Shown: positions 1 through 7,895 of the stretch, one piece after another
Numbering within the stretch: the first letter of the stretch is position 1
How the letters are laid out: each line of letters opens with the position of its first letter
Source: an uncultured Devosia sp.
GTDB taxonomy: Bacteria > Pseudomonadota > Alphaproteobacteria > Rhizobiales > Devosiaceae
Assembly: GCF_946479885.1 (NCBI RefSeq)
Contig: NZ_CAMLHM010000050.1
Location: forward strand, 1-26,819
DNA length: 26,819 nt
Reading direction: 5' to 3'
Notes under the pieces: model-generated
What the model was told of the DNA's origin: nothing
The model's input: only the letters and a program-made list of their open reading frames with translations
Database searches by the model: none
Made by a program: the position numbers and the translations under genes

Positions 1-1001
1 CCGCGTTCGGCCAGTTGCTGGGCCGTCAGGGCCAGCTTCATGGCGTTGAAGCACCGCTCCTGCGGCATGGCTGTCTCGGTGCGGTTGCGCACATCGTCGA
101 GGAACTGCCTGCCGAAGGGCCGCTCGACCTGTGAACAGTCTAGATAGCGCGGGCCTTCCTTATTGACCAGGAAGAGGTGATTTTCGCCGGGGCGGCCGGC
201 AATGTCGATATATTTGCGCAGCTCGATATAGCCTTCGGTGCCCAGAATGGTCAGGCGGCCGTCGCCCCAGGTCGGCAGGCCATCGGGCGTGAACCAGTCG
301 ACGCGGATATAGCCCGAGGTATTGGCTGTCCGCAGGTGCACGTCGCCCACATCCTGCAGGCCCGGTTTGCCGGGATTGTTGCGGTTGGCGACGGTGGCGG
401 AAACCACTTCGGCATCCATGGCACCGGAAAAGAACAGATACTGCTCGAACTGGTGGCTGCCGATATCGCAGAGGATGCCGCCATAGCGCTGGCGATCGAA
501 GAACCAGTCCGGCCGCTGGTTGTTGCGGATGGCATGGGGCCCCAGGCCCACCGTGTTGATCACCTTGCCGATGGCGCCCTGGGCGATGAGGTTGCCGGCT
601 TCGACAGTGGCGCGCACCTCGAAATGCTCGGAATAAAGCACCGAATAGATGCGACCGGTTTCCTTTTGCACCCGCTTGATCTCGTCGAGCTGGGCAAAGG
701 TGGTCATGCCGGGCTTGTCGGTCAGCACGTCCTTGCCATGCTGCATGACCGCGATCGAAATGGCGGCGCGGTCGGCCGGAATGGCCGAGGTCAGCACGAC
801 CGCAATCGCCGGGTCCTCGAGGATGGCGCGCGGATCGGCGACGCGCCTGGCCTGCGGATACTTGGCCCCGAAGGCGGTTGCGAGGTCGTCCTCGACAGCG
901 TGGAAGGCGGTGAATTGCGCGCCGGCATCGAGCAGGCAATCAACCTGGCCATAGATATGGGCGTGGTTGATACCGATGGCGGCGAATTTGATGTCAGTCA
1001 T
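1..1001 (-). CDS. Gfo/Idh/MocA family oxidoreductase (3' end outside window)
   Basis: NAD(P)-dependent sugar or polyol dehydrogenase-like protein, probably cytoplasmic. The frame runs open from an ATG at 1001 to the left edge (333 codons, no stop). The N-terminus (MTDIKFAAIGINHAHIYG) begins a Rossmann fold. The family Lys-Pro motif appears as TDKPG, with Lys at residue 96 (the usual form is EKP). The second family motif, D-x3-H, appears as CDIGSHQFEQ, with Asp179 and His183. It starts 4 bases after the stop of the upstream permease gene, so it is the fourth gene of the ABC transporter operon and probably acts on the imported compound. The substrate cannot be read from sequence. Long open frames on the opposite strand here are shadows. 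Confidence 0.88.
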   Translation of the reverse strand, partial: MTDIKFAAIGINHAHIYGQVDCLLDAGAQFTAFHAVEDDLATAFGAKYPQARRVADPRAILEDPAIAVVLTSAIPADRAAISIAVMQHGKDVLTDKPGMTTFAQLDEIKRVQKETGRIYSVLYSEHFEVRATVEAGNLIAQGAIGKVINTVGLGPHAIRNNQRPDWFFDRQRYGGILCDIGSHQFEQYLFFSGAMDAEVVSATVANRNNPGKPGLQDVGDVHLRTANTSGYIRVDWFTPDGLPTWGDGRLTILGTEGYIELRKYIDIAGRPGENHLFLVNKEGPRYLDCSQVERPFGRQFLDDVRNRTETAMPQERCFNAMKLALTAQQLAER

Positions 1002-1005
1002 AGAT

Positions 1006-1890
1006 TTAGCGTTTCATACCGGTGGTCGCGATGCCCTCGATGAGCAGCCGCTGGAAGAACAGGAAGAACAGGAAGATGGGCACGAGGCTGAGTACGCTCA
1101 TGGCGAAGAGCCCGCCATAATCGCTTTCGCCGGTGGAGTCGGTGAAGGTCCGCAGGCCCAGCATGACGGTGTAGGACTTCATTTCGCTGAGATAGATCAG
1201 CGGTCCGAAGAAATCGTCCCAGGTCCAGATGAAGGTGAAGATCGCCGCCGTCGCCAGCACGGGCATGGAGAGCGGCATGATGATCTTCCAGTAGATGCGC
1301 CAGGGCGAGCAGCCGTCCATCTGTGCCGCTTCGTCGAGCTCCTTGGGCAGGCCGCGGAAGAACTGCACCATCAGGAAAATGAAGAAGCCGTCGGCGGCCA
1401 GGAATTTGGGCACGACGAGGGGCAGGAAGGTGTTCACCCAGCCCAGGCTGCGGAACAGCACATATTGCGGGATCAGCGTCACCTGATAGGGCAGCATGAG
1501 CGTCATCAGCATCATGGCGAACCAGAAGTTCTTGAACTTGAAGTTCAGCCGGGCAAAGGCGAAGGCCGCCATGGAGCAGGCGATCACATTGCCGGCCACC
1601 GACAGGCCCGAGATGATGAAGCTGTTGAGGTAGAAGGTGGCAAAGCTGGTCCGCAGGCCATTCCAGCCACGGATATAGGCGTCGATGCTCCACGATGACG
1701 GCCAGATGCTGGCCGAGGTGAAGATCTCGTTTTCCGGGCGGAACGAGGCGGCGAGCAGCCATAGCAGCGGGTAGAGCATCAGCACCGAGGCGCCGAGCAG
1801 GCCGACATGGATCAACACCGAGGTCAGCCGGCTGCGGCCGGGCGATGCCGCGCCGGTAACGACCGTGAGCTTGGCGGTGACATTACTCAT
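1006..1890 (-). CDS. Carbohydrate ABC transporter permease (MalG/UgpE type)
   Basis: Inner-membrane permease of 294 residues, the usual size for the MalG-like subunit of a sugar importer. Several hydrophobic segments follow a short polar N-terminus; the first is around residues 25-47. The cytoplasmic EAA loop that docks on the ATPase is clear (EAAQMDGCSPWRIYWKIIMP, Glu187). The ATG at 1890 overlaps the end of the preceding permease gene by 8 bases, which suggests translational coupling, and the oxidoreductase gene starts 4 bases after this stop. No ATPase gene is visible in the window, so it may lie beyond the left edge or be a shared MsmK-like ATPase. The family call is firm; the substrate is unknown. 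Confidence 0.93.
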   Translation of the reverse strand: MSNVTAKLTVVTGAASPGRSRLTSVLIHVGLLGASVLMLYPLLWLLAASFRPENEIFTSASIWPSSWSIDAYIRGWNGLRTSFATFYLNSFIISGLSVAGNVIACSMAAFAFARLNFKFKNFWFAMMLMTLMLPYQVTLIPQYVLFRSLGWVNTFLPLVVPKFLAADGFFIFLMVQFFRGLPKELDEAAQMDGCSPWRIYWKIIMPLSMPVLATAAIFTFIWTWDDFFGPLIYLSEMKSYTVMLGLRTFTDSTGESDYGGLFAMSVLSLVPIFLFFLFFQRLLIEGIATTGMKR

Positions 1891-2830
1891 CGTAGTGCAC
1901 CCAGTATTTCGAGGTCAGGAAGGAGAAGGCGGTGAACAGGCCCACCAGTGCCAGCAGCACCCAGGCCAGGGCGGCGGCATAGCCCATGCGGAAGAAGCCG
2001 AACGCCTCCTGGTAGAGATAGAGCGTGTAGAACAGGGTCGAATTGATCGGGTTGCCGGTGCCACCGGAGATGATGAAGGCCGGGGTGAAGCTCTTGAAGG
2101 CCTCGATGGTCTGGATGATGGCGTTGAAGAACACCACCGGGGTCAGCAGCGGCAGGGTGATCTTGACGAATTGCCGCCATTTGCTGGCGCCGTCGAGACT
2201 GGCCGCCTCGTACATGTCGGATGGAATCTGCCTCAAGCCGGCCAGGAAGATGATCATGGGCGAGCCGAACTGCCAGATCGAGAGGATGATCAGCGTCCAC
2301 AGCGAGGTCTTGGGGTTGGAGATCCAGCTCGGCCCGGCAATGTCGAACACGGCAAGGAGCTTGTTGACCAGACCGTCGCCGGCAAAGATCTGCCGCCACA
2401 GGATGGCGATGGCCACCGACGCGCCAAGCAGGCTCGGCAGGTAGAACAGCGCACGATACATCGGCAGGCCCTTGATGCCGCGATTGAGCAGCATGGCCAC
2501 GGCAAGCGCAAAGGCTAGCTTGAGCGGCACCGAGAAGACCACGAAGAACATGGTCACCCGCATCGACGCCCAGAATTTGGGATCGTTGGTGAACATGCGG
2601 ATGTAGTTGTTGGCACCCACCCAGTCGGGGGAGGTCAGGAGGTCGAAATCGGTGAAGCTCAGATAGAGCGAGGTCACCATCGGGCCGATGGTCAGGCCGA
2701 GGAAGCCGATCAGCCAAGGCAGCAGGAACAGGTATCCCGGGGCATCGTTCTGCCAGATCCGGGACCAGAGGGATGGTGTGGCCGCGCGCTCCCTTGCGGA
2801 AGCGCCCGATTCAAGAGAGCGCGCGGTCAT
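1883..2830 (-). CDS. Sugar ABC transporter permease (MalF/UgpA type)
   Basis: Inner-membrane permease, partner of the MalG-like subunit encoded next. With the ATG at 2830 it has 315 residues. The first membrane segment (YLFLLPWLIGFLG) lies near residues 33-50. The EAA motif is YEAASLDGASKWRQFVKITL, with its Glu at residue 208. The frame extends upstream to a GTG at 2881 inside the binding-protein gene. I prefer the ATG at 2830 because it lies just after that gene's stop (2835), although its ribosome binding site is weak. It overlaps the next gene by 8 bases. Same operon and role as its neighbours. Confidence 0.92.
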   Translation of the reverse strand: MTARSLESGASARERAATPSLWSRIWQNDAPGYLFLLPWLIGFLGLTIGPMVTSLYLSFTDFDLLTSPDWVGANNYIRMFTNDPKFWASMRVTMFFVVFSVPLKLAFALAVAMLLNRGIKGLPMYRALFYLPSLLGASVAIAILWRQIFAGDGLVNKLLAVFDIAGPSWISNPKTSLWTLIILSIWQFGSPMIIFLAGLRQIPSDMYEAASLDGASKWRQFVKITLPLLTPVVFFNAIIQTIEAFKSFTPAFIISGGTGNPINSTLFYTLYLYQEAFGFFRMGYAAALAWVLLALVGLFTAFSFLTSKYWVHYDE

Positions 2831-2834
2831 TTTC

Positions 2835-4124
2835 TTAGGCTCGGCTGAGGATGTCGGCGGCGCCGGTGACGAGTTCGGCACCAGCCTGTTCGGGGGTCTT
2901 GGCGCCGAAGCCGACTTCCTGGCCCAGCGTACGGATCAGGGAAGCATCGACTTCACCGGCGGCAGCCGGCGGCGGCGGCGGCAGCTTGCCAAGCAGGTCG
3001 CCCAGGTTGGCCACGAAGTTCAGGGCGATCTGGCTCTGCTCGTCGAGGGTCGGGGCGACGATTTCGCGCGTGGCCTCGATGCACGGAATGCCGCGCTCGA
3101 CGCCCAGCAGCTTGGCCGCTTCCGGATCGGAGATGAAGAAGTTGAGGAAATCGGCAGCCGCTTCCTTGTTGGCTGAGGTGCCGCCAACCGAGAAGAACAT
3201 GGACGGCTTGCGGTAGTGGCCGCCGCCGACACCGGCGGCGATACGCGGATAGCCGATCATGCCCAGCTTGTCCTGGACGATGGCCTGGAAGCCAACGAGC
3301 TGGTTGGAGTTGGACGGCATCAGCGCCGCCTTGCCGAGCACCAGCATGGTGGTTTCGAGCGGACCGGTATCGAGCGCCTGGTCTTCAGCCGAAACGCAGA
3401 CACCGGCTTCGCGCAGCTTGGCCCAGAGCTGGTACCATTCGACGGCGTCGGCTTCGTCGAAGCCCAGCTTGCCATCGGCGGTGTAGAGCGCCTTGCCGCG
3501 CTGGCGCAGCCAGTTGTCGAGCGCCGGTTCCGAATAGGAGCCGTCGGCAATGGCCTTCATGCCACCACGGATATTGGCGCTGTTGAACGCCTCGCCGATG
3601 GTCATCAGGTCGTCATAGGTCCAGGCATTGGTCGGCAGTTCGATGCCGGCCTCTTCGAAGGCCACGGTATTGACCAGGGTCGCCACCGAATTGGCGCCGA
3701 GCGAAATGCCATAGAGCTTGCCGTCGACCTTGCCACCATCGAGCTGGTCGGCGTCGAAGCCGTCGAGCTTGAGGGCGCCGCCGACGAATTCGTCGAGCGG
3801 GGCGATGGCGTTACGCTTGGCGTATTCGACGATGTAGCGATAGTCCATCTGGATGATGTCGGGGGCGTTGCCGCCGGCCGTCTGGGTCGCCAGCTTGGGC
3901 CAGTAGTCGTTCCAGGCGAGGAATTCGCCCTCGACGGCCGTGCCCTTGGTCTTGGTGTAGAGGTCGGTCACGCCATAGGTGCGGTCGGCACGTGCCTGGC
4001 CGCCCCAGAAGATCAGGCGCAGGTTCGAGGCCTGGGCCCAGGCGGGCATAACGCCGGCGGCGCCAGCCGCGACGAGCGCGGAGCTGCCCATCAGAAATTG
4101 ACGGCGGTCGATACGAATAGTCAT
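2835..4124 (-). CDS. Extracellular solute-binding protein, family 1, Tat-exported
   Basis: Periplasmic sugar-binding protein (429 residues) that feeds the two permeases downstream. The N-terminus carries a twin-arginine signal (DRRQFLMG, Arg7-Arg8), a hydrophobic stretch and a likely cleavage site after AWA or AQA near residues 30-32, so folded export by Tat is expected. The mature part has family-1 character (NAPDIIQMDYRYIVEYAKRN, then a C-terminal half rich in aromatic residues). A run of five prolines lies near the C-terminus. A strong ribosome binding site (GGGAGG) sits 8 bases before the ATG. First gene of the leftward operon, preceded by two TetR-type operator candidates. The ligand is not predictable here. 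Confidence 0.92.
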   Translation of the reverse strand: MTIRIDRRQFLMGSSALVAAGAAGVMPAWAQASNLRLIFWGGQARADRTYGVTDLYTKTKGTAVEGEFLAWNDYWPKLATQTAGGNAPDIIQMDYRYIVEYAKRNAIAPLDEFVGGALKLDGFDADQLDGGKVDGKLYGISLGANSVATLVNTVAFEEAGIELPTNAWTYDDLMTIGEAFNSANIRGGMKAIADGSYSEPALDNWLRQRGKALYTADGKLGFDEADAVEWYQLWAKLREAGVCVSAEDQALDTGPLETTMLVLGKAALMPSNSNQLVGFQAIVQDKLGMIGYPRIAAGVGGGHYRKPSMFFSVGGTSANKEAAADFLNFFISDPEAAKLLGVERGIPCIEATREIVAPTLDEQSQIALNFVANLGDLLGKLPPPPPAAAGEVDASLIRTLGQEVGFGAKTPEQAGAELVTGAADILSRA

Positions 4125-4198
4125 CTGGTTTTCCTCCCTTGAAACTGCGGCCGTTCCGCTTCCGGAACGGGAGCGATCCGCGGCCTCCCGCCGCTAAA

Positions 4199-4213
4199 TC
4201 ACTAATCGGTTAC
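4199..4213. promoter_or_regulatory. Operator candidate, site 1 (TetR-type)
   Basis: TCACTAATCGGTTAC differs at two positions from TAACTAATCAGTTAC, the palindrome found before the gene at 6599. It lies 75 bases upstream of the binding-protein ATG, inside the ABC operon leader. Confidence 0.55.
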
Positions 4214-4296
4214 TTCAGTCCGGTGAAGCCGCTGTTTGCCACAAACGTTGCACCGTCGCGCTTATCGCTAAAATCTCCTTACGCAAAATGCACAAA

Positions 4297-4311
4297 TAAC
4301 CGACTGGTTAC
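4297..4311. promoter_or_regulatory. Operator candidate, site 2 (TetR-type)
   Basis: TAACC-GACT-GGTTA is a palindrome with the same TAAC-N6-GTTA geometry as the site at 6556-6571. Reading leftward, it begins immediately after the predicted -10 hexamer of the ABC operon, so bound protein would block RNA polymerase. Confidence 0.65.
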
Positions 4312-4341
4312 GACATAGCATACACTTTTGCGGCAAGGCAA
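4312..4341 (-). promoter_or_regulatory. Predicted promoter of the ABC operon
   Basis: On the minus strand, TTGCCT (4336-4341) and TATGTC (4312-4317) are separated by 18 bases. The hexamers are only moderate matches. Support comes from the operator directly downstream and from the same arrangement at the 6599 promoter. Confidence 0.4.
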
Positions 4342-4539
4342 TCACTTGTATGGAAGATGCAAGGTGACATTGAATTCCCCCTGCCTGACGCAGGCATGCC
4401 TGCTGATTTCTGCCTGCTTTCTGGTGTTTTGACAGCGGATGCCAGGTGGCGGACCGCGCTCTCCCATGGCCATTTCGTCGGCCAGTCTTGTCTTTTCGCC
4501 CTCACACTGGCGCAGTCTCGACCAAAAGAAAAATACGAA

Positions 4540-4555
4540 ATATCCTGTCCGATAT
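4540..4555. promoter_or_regulatory. Palindrome ATATC-N6-GATAT before the LysR gene
   Basis: ATATCCTGTCCGATAT is a perfect inverted repeat of 5-bp arms, 25 bases before the LysR start codon. LysR proteins often bind such T/A-rich dyads near their own promoter, so autoregulation is a reasonable inference, but a chance dyad cannot be excluded. Confidence 0.35.
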
Positions 4556-4580
4556 AGATTTCTTCTATGGACCTGCACGC

Positions 4581-5504
4581 ATGGACAAGCTGCTCAATCA
4601 GTTCCTGGCCGTGGCCGAGGCCGGCACGATCAGTGCCGCCGCGACGGCCCTGTTCGTGACCCAGCCGACGCTCACCTTCAACATGCGCAAGCTCGAGGAG
4701 ACCATGGGCGTGCCGCTGCTGATCCGCACGCCGCGCGGGGTGGAACTCACCGAATATGGCGAAACGCTGTACCAGAACGGCCGGCTGATGCGCCGGCTCT
4801 ATGACAACACGCTCAGCGCCATTGCCCATCAGCGCGGCCGCACCGAGCAGGGGCTGCGCATCGGTTCGGGCTATTCGTGGTGGACGCTGTTCATCCGCGA
4901 CATGGTGCTCGACTATTCACGGACCTACCCCAATGCGCGCATTCATGTGAGCCTGGGCAACCAGCTGCGCTGCATGGACCAGTTGCTGTCTGGCGACATT
5001 TCGCTGTTCGTGGCGCATGAGATCGAAGGATTGAGCCGCAGCACCGGCGCGCGCCTCATCCCGCTGACCCGGGTCGGGCAGAGCTATTTCGTGCGCGAGG
5101 GCCATGCCTTGCTCAGCCGGCCGCGCTCGATTGCCGAGATCGAAGCCTATCCGGCGGTGACCAGTTCCCTGCCCGAAGTTCGCCACCAGCGGTTCTTCGA
5201 GGCCTGGAGCCGGACCACGACAGGCAGCGCCCCGTTCGATCAGGGCAAATACGTGTTTGCCTCCAATTCCCTGGCCGCGTGCCTCGACTATGTCGAGCGC
5301 AGCGACGCGGTGATCAGCCATACCGAGGTGATGGCCGACGAGTTCATCCGCCGCGGCCTGCGCCGCATCGAGATCACCGAAATGACGCAGCGGAACCTGA
5401 TCGGCATCTATGTGCTGCAGGAGCGCGCCCAGGAGCCGCGCGTCGCCGAACTGATCGAGCGACTCATGGAAGCGGCCACGGCGGTGCTCCCGCCGCTGGG
5501 GTGA
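4581..5504 (+). CDS. LysR family transcriptional regulator
   Basis: DNA-binding regulator of 307 residues, the usual LysR length. The winged helix-turn-helix is at residues 1-60 (MDKLLNQFLAVAEAGTISAA, then TQPTLTFNMRKLEETMG), followed by a periplasmic-binding-like effector domain. The open frame extends upstream to 4446, but the family N-terminus starts at the ATG at 4581. There is no obvious ribosome binding site, and an out-of-frame ATG at 4567 overlaps. It is divergent from the ABC operon and lies between it and the TetR gene, so it probably senses the same or a related compound. The ligand is unknown. Confidence 0.92.
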   Translation: MDKLLNQFLAVAEAGTISAAATALFVTQPTLTFNMRKLEETMGVPLLIRTPRGVELTEYGETLYQNGRLMRRLYDNTLSAIAHQRGRTEQGLRIGSGYSWWTLFIRDMVLDYSRTYPNARIHVSLGNQLRCMDQLLSGDISLFVAHEIEGLSRSTGARLIPLTRVGQSYFVREGHALLSRPRSIAEIEAYPAVTSSLPEVRHQRFFEAWSRTTTGSAPFDQGKYVFASNSLAACLDYVERSDAVISHTEVMADEFIRRGLRRIEITEMTQRNLIGIYVLQERAQEPRVAELIERLMEAATAVLPPLG

Positions 5505-5505
5505 C

Positions 5506-5724
5506 TCCCCTCTCCCCTTGAGGGAGAGGGACGATCCGACGCGTCCAGCGGAGGATCAGGGTGAGGGGTCTTCGAGCCGTCCCATGGGGCAAATCGCTCC
5601 AGCGGAGCGATTTGAGGCGAGAAGGCCATAAGAGCTACGCTCGAATGGCGCGCCCCATGCCAGACGAGCAGAAAGAGACCCCTCATCCGCCCTTCGGGCA
5701 CCTTCTCCCTCAAGGGGAGAAGGG
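5506..5724. repeat. Paired inverted intergenic repeat (copy A)
   Basis: Fills the gap between LysR and TetR. The left arm (5506-5570) has CCCCTCTCCCCTTGAGGGAG and ends GTGAGGGGTC. The right arm (5677-5724) begins GACCCCTCAT and ends with the inverse CTCCCTCAAGGGGAGAAGGG. Between them lies a perfect 10-bp hairpin, AAATCGCTCC-AGC-GGAGCGATTT (5591-5613). The folded RNA would form a long imperfect stem, possibly ending both convergent transcripts. Confidence 0.75.
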
Positions 5725-5744
5725 AACGCACCGGAAACTGAACT

Positions 5745-6443
5745 CTAAGCCGGCTTGGTCCGGAGATAGTCGAGCACCATCTGCACGGCCTGGGCTTCGC
5801 GTTCCTGCACCATGTCGATGGCGCTGAGGTCGCGGGCGAAGATCACCGACAGGGTCGCCATATTGGACACGTAGAAGAAGCCCAAGGCGGCGATCGAAAT
5901 GTAGAGCTGCACCGGATCGACGTCGCGGCGGAAGATTCCGAGTTCGGCGCCCCGCTCCACGATGGTGGTGATCTGCCCCACCAGCGGGGAATGCAGGGCC
6001 TGGATATCGGGCAGCGTCTTGAGGAACCGGGCATTTTCGATGTTTTCCGTGCCCAGCAGGCGCGGAAACCATGGATTGGCGAGGAAGTGGCGGAAGGTGA
6101 AGCGCACCAGCCGGTCCATGGCATCGACCGGGCCGAATTGATCGAGACTCAACGCCCGCTCGCCGCGGCGGATCTCCTGGTACGCGTCCAGCAGCACGGC
6201 GCGGTAGAGGTCTTCCTTGTTGCCGAAATAGTGGTAGAGGAGCCGCTTGTTGGCCCCGGCCAGTGCGGCAATGGCGTCCACCCTGGCGCCCTCGAAGCCG
6301 CGCTCGGCGAACTCGGCCCGCCCGGCGACGAGGATCGCCGCCTTGGTCTTTTCAGAATTTCTGGCGCGCTTTACCGGCGCTGCCTTTGCCGCGAGCCGCT
6401 CGTCCATGTCCGCCCCCATGCGAACGGGCCAGTTACCGCGCAT
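5745..6443 (-). CDS. TetR/AcrR family transcriptional regulator
   Basis: Repressor-type regulator of 232 residues. The N-terminal helix-turn-helix is clear: KTKAAILVAGRAEFAERGFE, then VDAIAALAGANKRLLYHYFG and NKEDLYRAVL, roughly residues 30-80. The C-terminal ligand domain is all-helical. I chose the ATG at 6443 because GGAG sits 8 bases upstream; a GTG at 6452 and ATGs at 6419 and 6407 are alternatives. It is divergent from the oxidoreductase operon at 6599, and the palindrome at 6556-6571 in the shared gap is its likely operator. The same motif before the ABC operon suggests it controls both units. The ligand is probably a pathway intermediate (inference). Confidence 0.9.
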   Translation of the reverse strand: MRGNWPVRMGADMDERLAAKAAPVKRARNSEKTKAAILVAGRAEFAERGFEGARVDAIAALAGANKRLLYHYFGNKEDLYRAVLLDAYQEIRRGERALSLDQFGPVDAMDRLVRFTFRHFLANPWFPRLLGTENIENARFLKTLPDIQALHSPLVGQITTIVERGAELGIFRRDVDPVQLYISIAALGFFYVSNMATLSVIFARDLSAIDMVQEREAQAVQMVLDYLRTKPA

Positions 6444-6524
6444 GTCATCCACTCCAGATAACAGCGCGCGCCAGCGCGGTAAAGGCGAAGCCCGACTGTT
6501 GCCACATGATTGGCGACGAGCGGC

Positions 6525-6554
6525 TTGACGGCGCCCTGCTGTCCCGTGTAGCTA
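6525..6554 (+). promoter_or_regulatory. Predicted promoter of the oxidoreductase-DUF993 operon
   Basis: TTGACG (6525-6530) and TAGCTA (6549-6554) are separated by 18 bases. The palindromic operator begins two bases after the -10, covering the expected transcription start. Confidence 0.55.
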
Positions 6555-6555
6555 A

Positions 6556-6571
6556 GTAACTAATCAGTTAC
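6556..6571. promoter_or_regulatory. TetR-type operator (best copy)
   Basis: GTAACTAATCAGTTAC is an inverted repeat with perfect 6-bp arms (GTAACT and AGTTAC) around AATC. It sits between the divergent TetR and oxidoreductase genes, directly after the predicted -10 of the latter, 28 bases before its ATG. Related copies occur at 4199-4213 and 4297-4311. Confidence 0.7.
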
Positions 6572-6598
6572 ACGCCGAAGCGGCACGGAGGATTTCGA

Positions 6599-7750
6599 AT
6601 GGCAGACAGGCGGCTTGGACTCATCATGCACGGGGTCACCGGGCGTATGGGCTATAACCAGCATCTGGTGCGCTCGATCCTGGCGATCCGCGACCAGGGC
6701 GGCATTGCGCTGAGCAATGGCGACCGGCTGGTCGTCGATCCCATCATCGTTGGCCGCGATGCCGACAAGATCGAGCGGCTGGCCAAGAAGCACAACATTG
6801 CCCGCTGGGGCAGCGATCTCGACGCCGCGCTCGCCAATCCTGACGACACGGTGTTTTTCGATGCCGGCACCACGCTGATGCGCGCGTCGCTGATCGAGAA
6901 GGCACTGGCATCAGGCAAGCATGTCTATTGCGAAAAGCCCACCAGCGATTCCCTCGATATCGCGGTCAACCTGGCCAAGACCGCCCGTGCCTCGGGCCTC
7001 AAGCATGGCGTGGTGCAGGACAAGCTGTTCCTGCCCGGTCTGCTCAAGCTCAAGATGCTGCGCGACAGCGGCTTTTTCGGCGACATTCTCTCGGTGCGCG
7101 GCGAGTTCGGCTATTGGGTGTTCGAGGGTGACTGGCAGCCGGCGCAGCGCCCGAGCTGGAACTATCGCAAGGCCGATGGCGGCGGCATCATCCTGGATAT
7201 GCTGTGCCACTGGCGCTATGTGCTCGACAACCTGTTCGGCGAGGTCAAGGCCGTGTCCTGCCTGGGCGCGACGCACATTCCCGAGCGCGTCGACGAGAAG
7301 GGCAATCGCTACAAGGCCGATACGGATGACGCGGCCTATGCGACCTTCGAGCTCGAAGGCGGCGTGATCGCCCAGATCAACTCGAGCTGGACCACCCGCG
7401 TCCGCCGCGACGATCTCGTGACCTTCCATGTCGATGGCACCAAGGGTTCGGCGGTGGCGGGCCTCCACAAATGCTGGAGCCAGCATCGCGTCAACACCCC
7501 CAAGCCGGTGTGGAATCCAGACCAGCCGCAGACCATGAACTTCTTCAACGACTGGGAAGAGGTGCCTGACAACTGGCCGGCGCAGAACGGCTTCAAGGCG
7601 CAGTGGGAAATGTTCCTCAAGCATGTCGCCGAAGACGCGCCGTGGGAATATGGCCTCGAGGCCGGTGCCAAGGGCGTGCAGCTGGCGGAACTCGGCCTCA
7701 AAAGCTGGGCCGAACGCCGCTGGCTGGATGTACCCAAGCTGGAATTCTGA
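6599..7750 (+). CDS. Gfo/Idh/MocA family oxidoreductase
   Basis: Predicted NAD(P)-dependent sugar dehydrogenase or keto-sugar reductase of 383 residues. The Rossmann part starts at once (MADRRLGLIMHGVTGRMGYN). The conserved Lys-Pro motif is CEKPTS with Lys113. The D-x3-H motif is DMLCHWRYVLDNLFG with Asp200 and His204. The C-terminal part has family-typical beta-sheet sequence. GGAGG lies 8 bases before the ATG. It is first in a three-gene operon with a DUF993 protein and a TIM-barrel isomerase. It is clearly different in sequence from the other oxidoreductase at 1-1001, so the locus carries two distinct dehydrogenase steps. The exact substrate is unknown. Confidence 0.92.
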   Translation: MADRRLGLIMHGVTGRMGYNQHLVRSILAIRDQGGIALSNGDRLVVDPIIVGRDADKIERLAKKHNIARWGSDLDAALANPDDTVFFDAGTTLMRASLIEKALASGKHVYCEKPTSDSLDIAVNLAKTARASGLKHGVVQDKLFLPGLLKLKMLRDSGFFGDILSVRGEFGYWVFEGDWQPAQRPSWNYRKADGGGIILDMLCHWRYVLDNLFGEVKAVSCLGATHIPERVDEKGNRYKADTDDAAYATFELEGGVIAQINSSWTTRVRRDDLVTFHVDGTKGSAVAGLHKCWSQHRVNTPKPVWNPDQPQTMNFFNDWEEVPDNWPAQNGFKAQWEMFLKHVAEDAPWEYGLEAGAKGVQLAELGLKSWAERRWLDVPKLEF

Positions 7751-7760
7751 GTTCTGCGCA

Positions 7761-7889
7761 GACCCCCTCACCCGCCCTTCGGGCACCCTCTCCCGCAAGG
7801 GGAGAGGGGGATCTGAGTTCTCAACACCCGCCGTGCTCCCCTTCTCCCCTTGCGGGAGAAGGTGGCGCGCAGCGCCGGATGAGGGGGAG
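7761..7889. repeat. Paired inverted intergenic repeat (copy B)
   Basis: The first arm (7761-7810) begins GACCCCCTCACCCGCCCTTC. The second (7836-7889) is its approximate inverse, ending GCCGGATGAGGGGGAG. It fills the space between two genes of one operon, and its last bases form the ribosome binding site of the DUF993 gene at 7896. Confidence 0.8.
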
Positions 7890-7895
7890 TGCACA

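Larger units (their letters stand above)
4125..4580. other. 456-base divergent regulatory region
   Basis: Gap between the ABC operon (leftward) and the LysR gene (rightward). It holds two TAAC-N6-GTTA-type operators, a leftward promoter candidate, an 8-bp inverted repeat in the ABC leader (arms 4151-4158 and 4163-4170), a perfect 14-bp palindrome GCAGGCATGCCTGC at 4390-4403, and a palindrome ATATC-N6-GATAT at 4540-4555 just before the LysR start. It is visibly more AT-rich than the genes. Short open frames here show no supportable gene. Confidence 0.7.

Noticed and set aside
177..1043. Long plus-strand open frame opposite the first oxidoreductase
   Set aside because: The minus strand encodes a clear Gfo/Idh/MocA protein with its motifs; the plus frame is a GC-rich shadow without family features.
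4308..4829. Minus-strand open frame across the ABC/LysR gap
   Set aside because: It runs through the operator region and antisense to the LysR helix-turn-helix, with no family signal.
7623..7895. N-terminal extension of the DUF993 frame
   Set aside because: It overlaps the end of the oxidoreductase gene in another frame and the repeat; the family start and ribosome binding site are at 7896.
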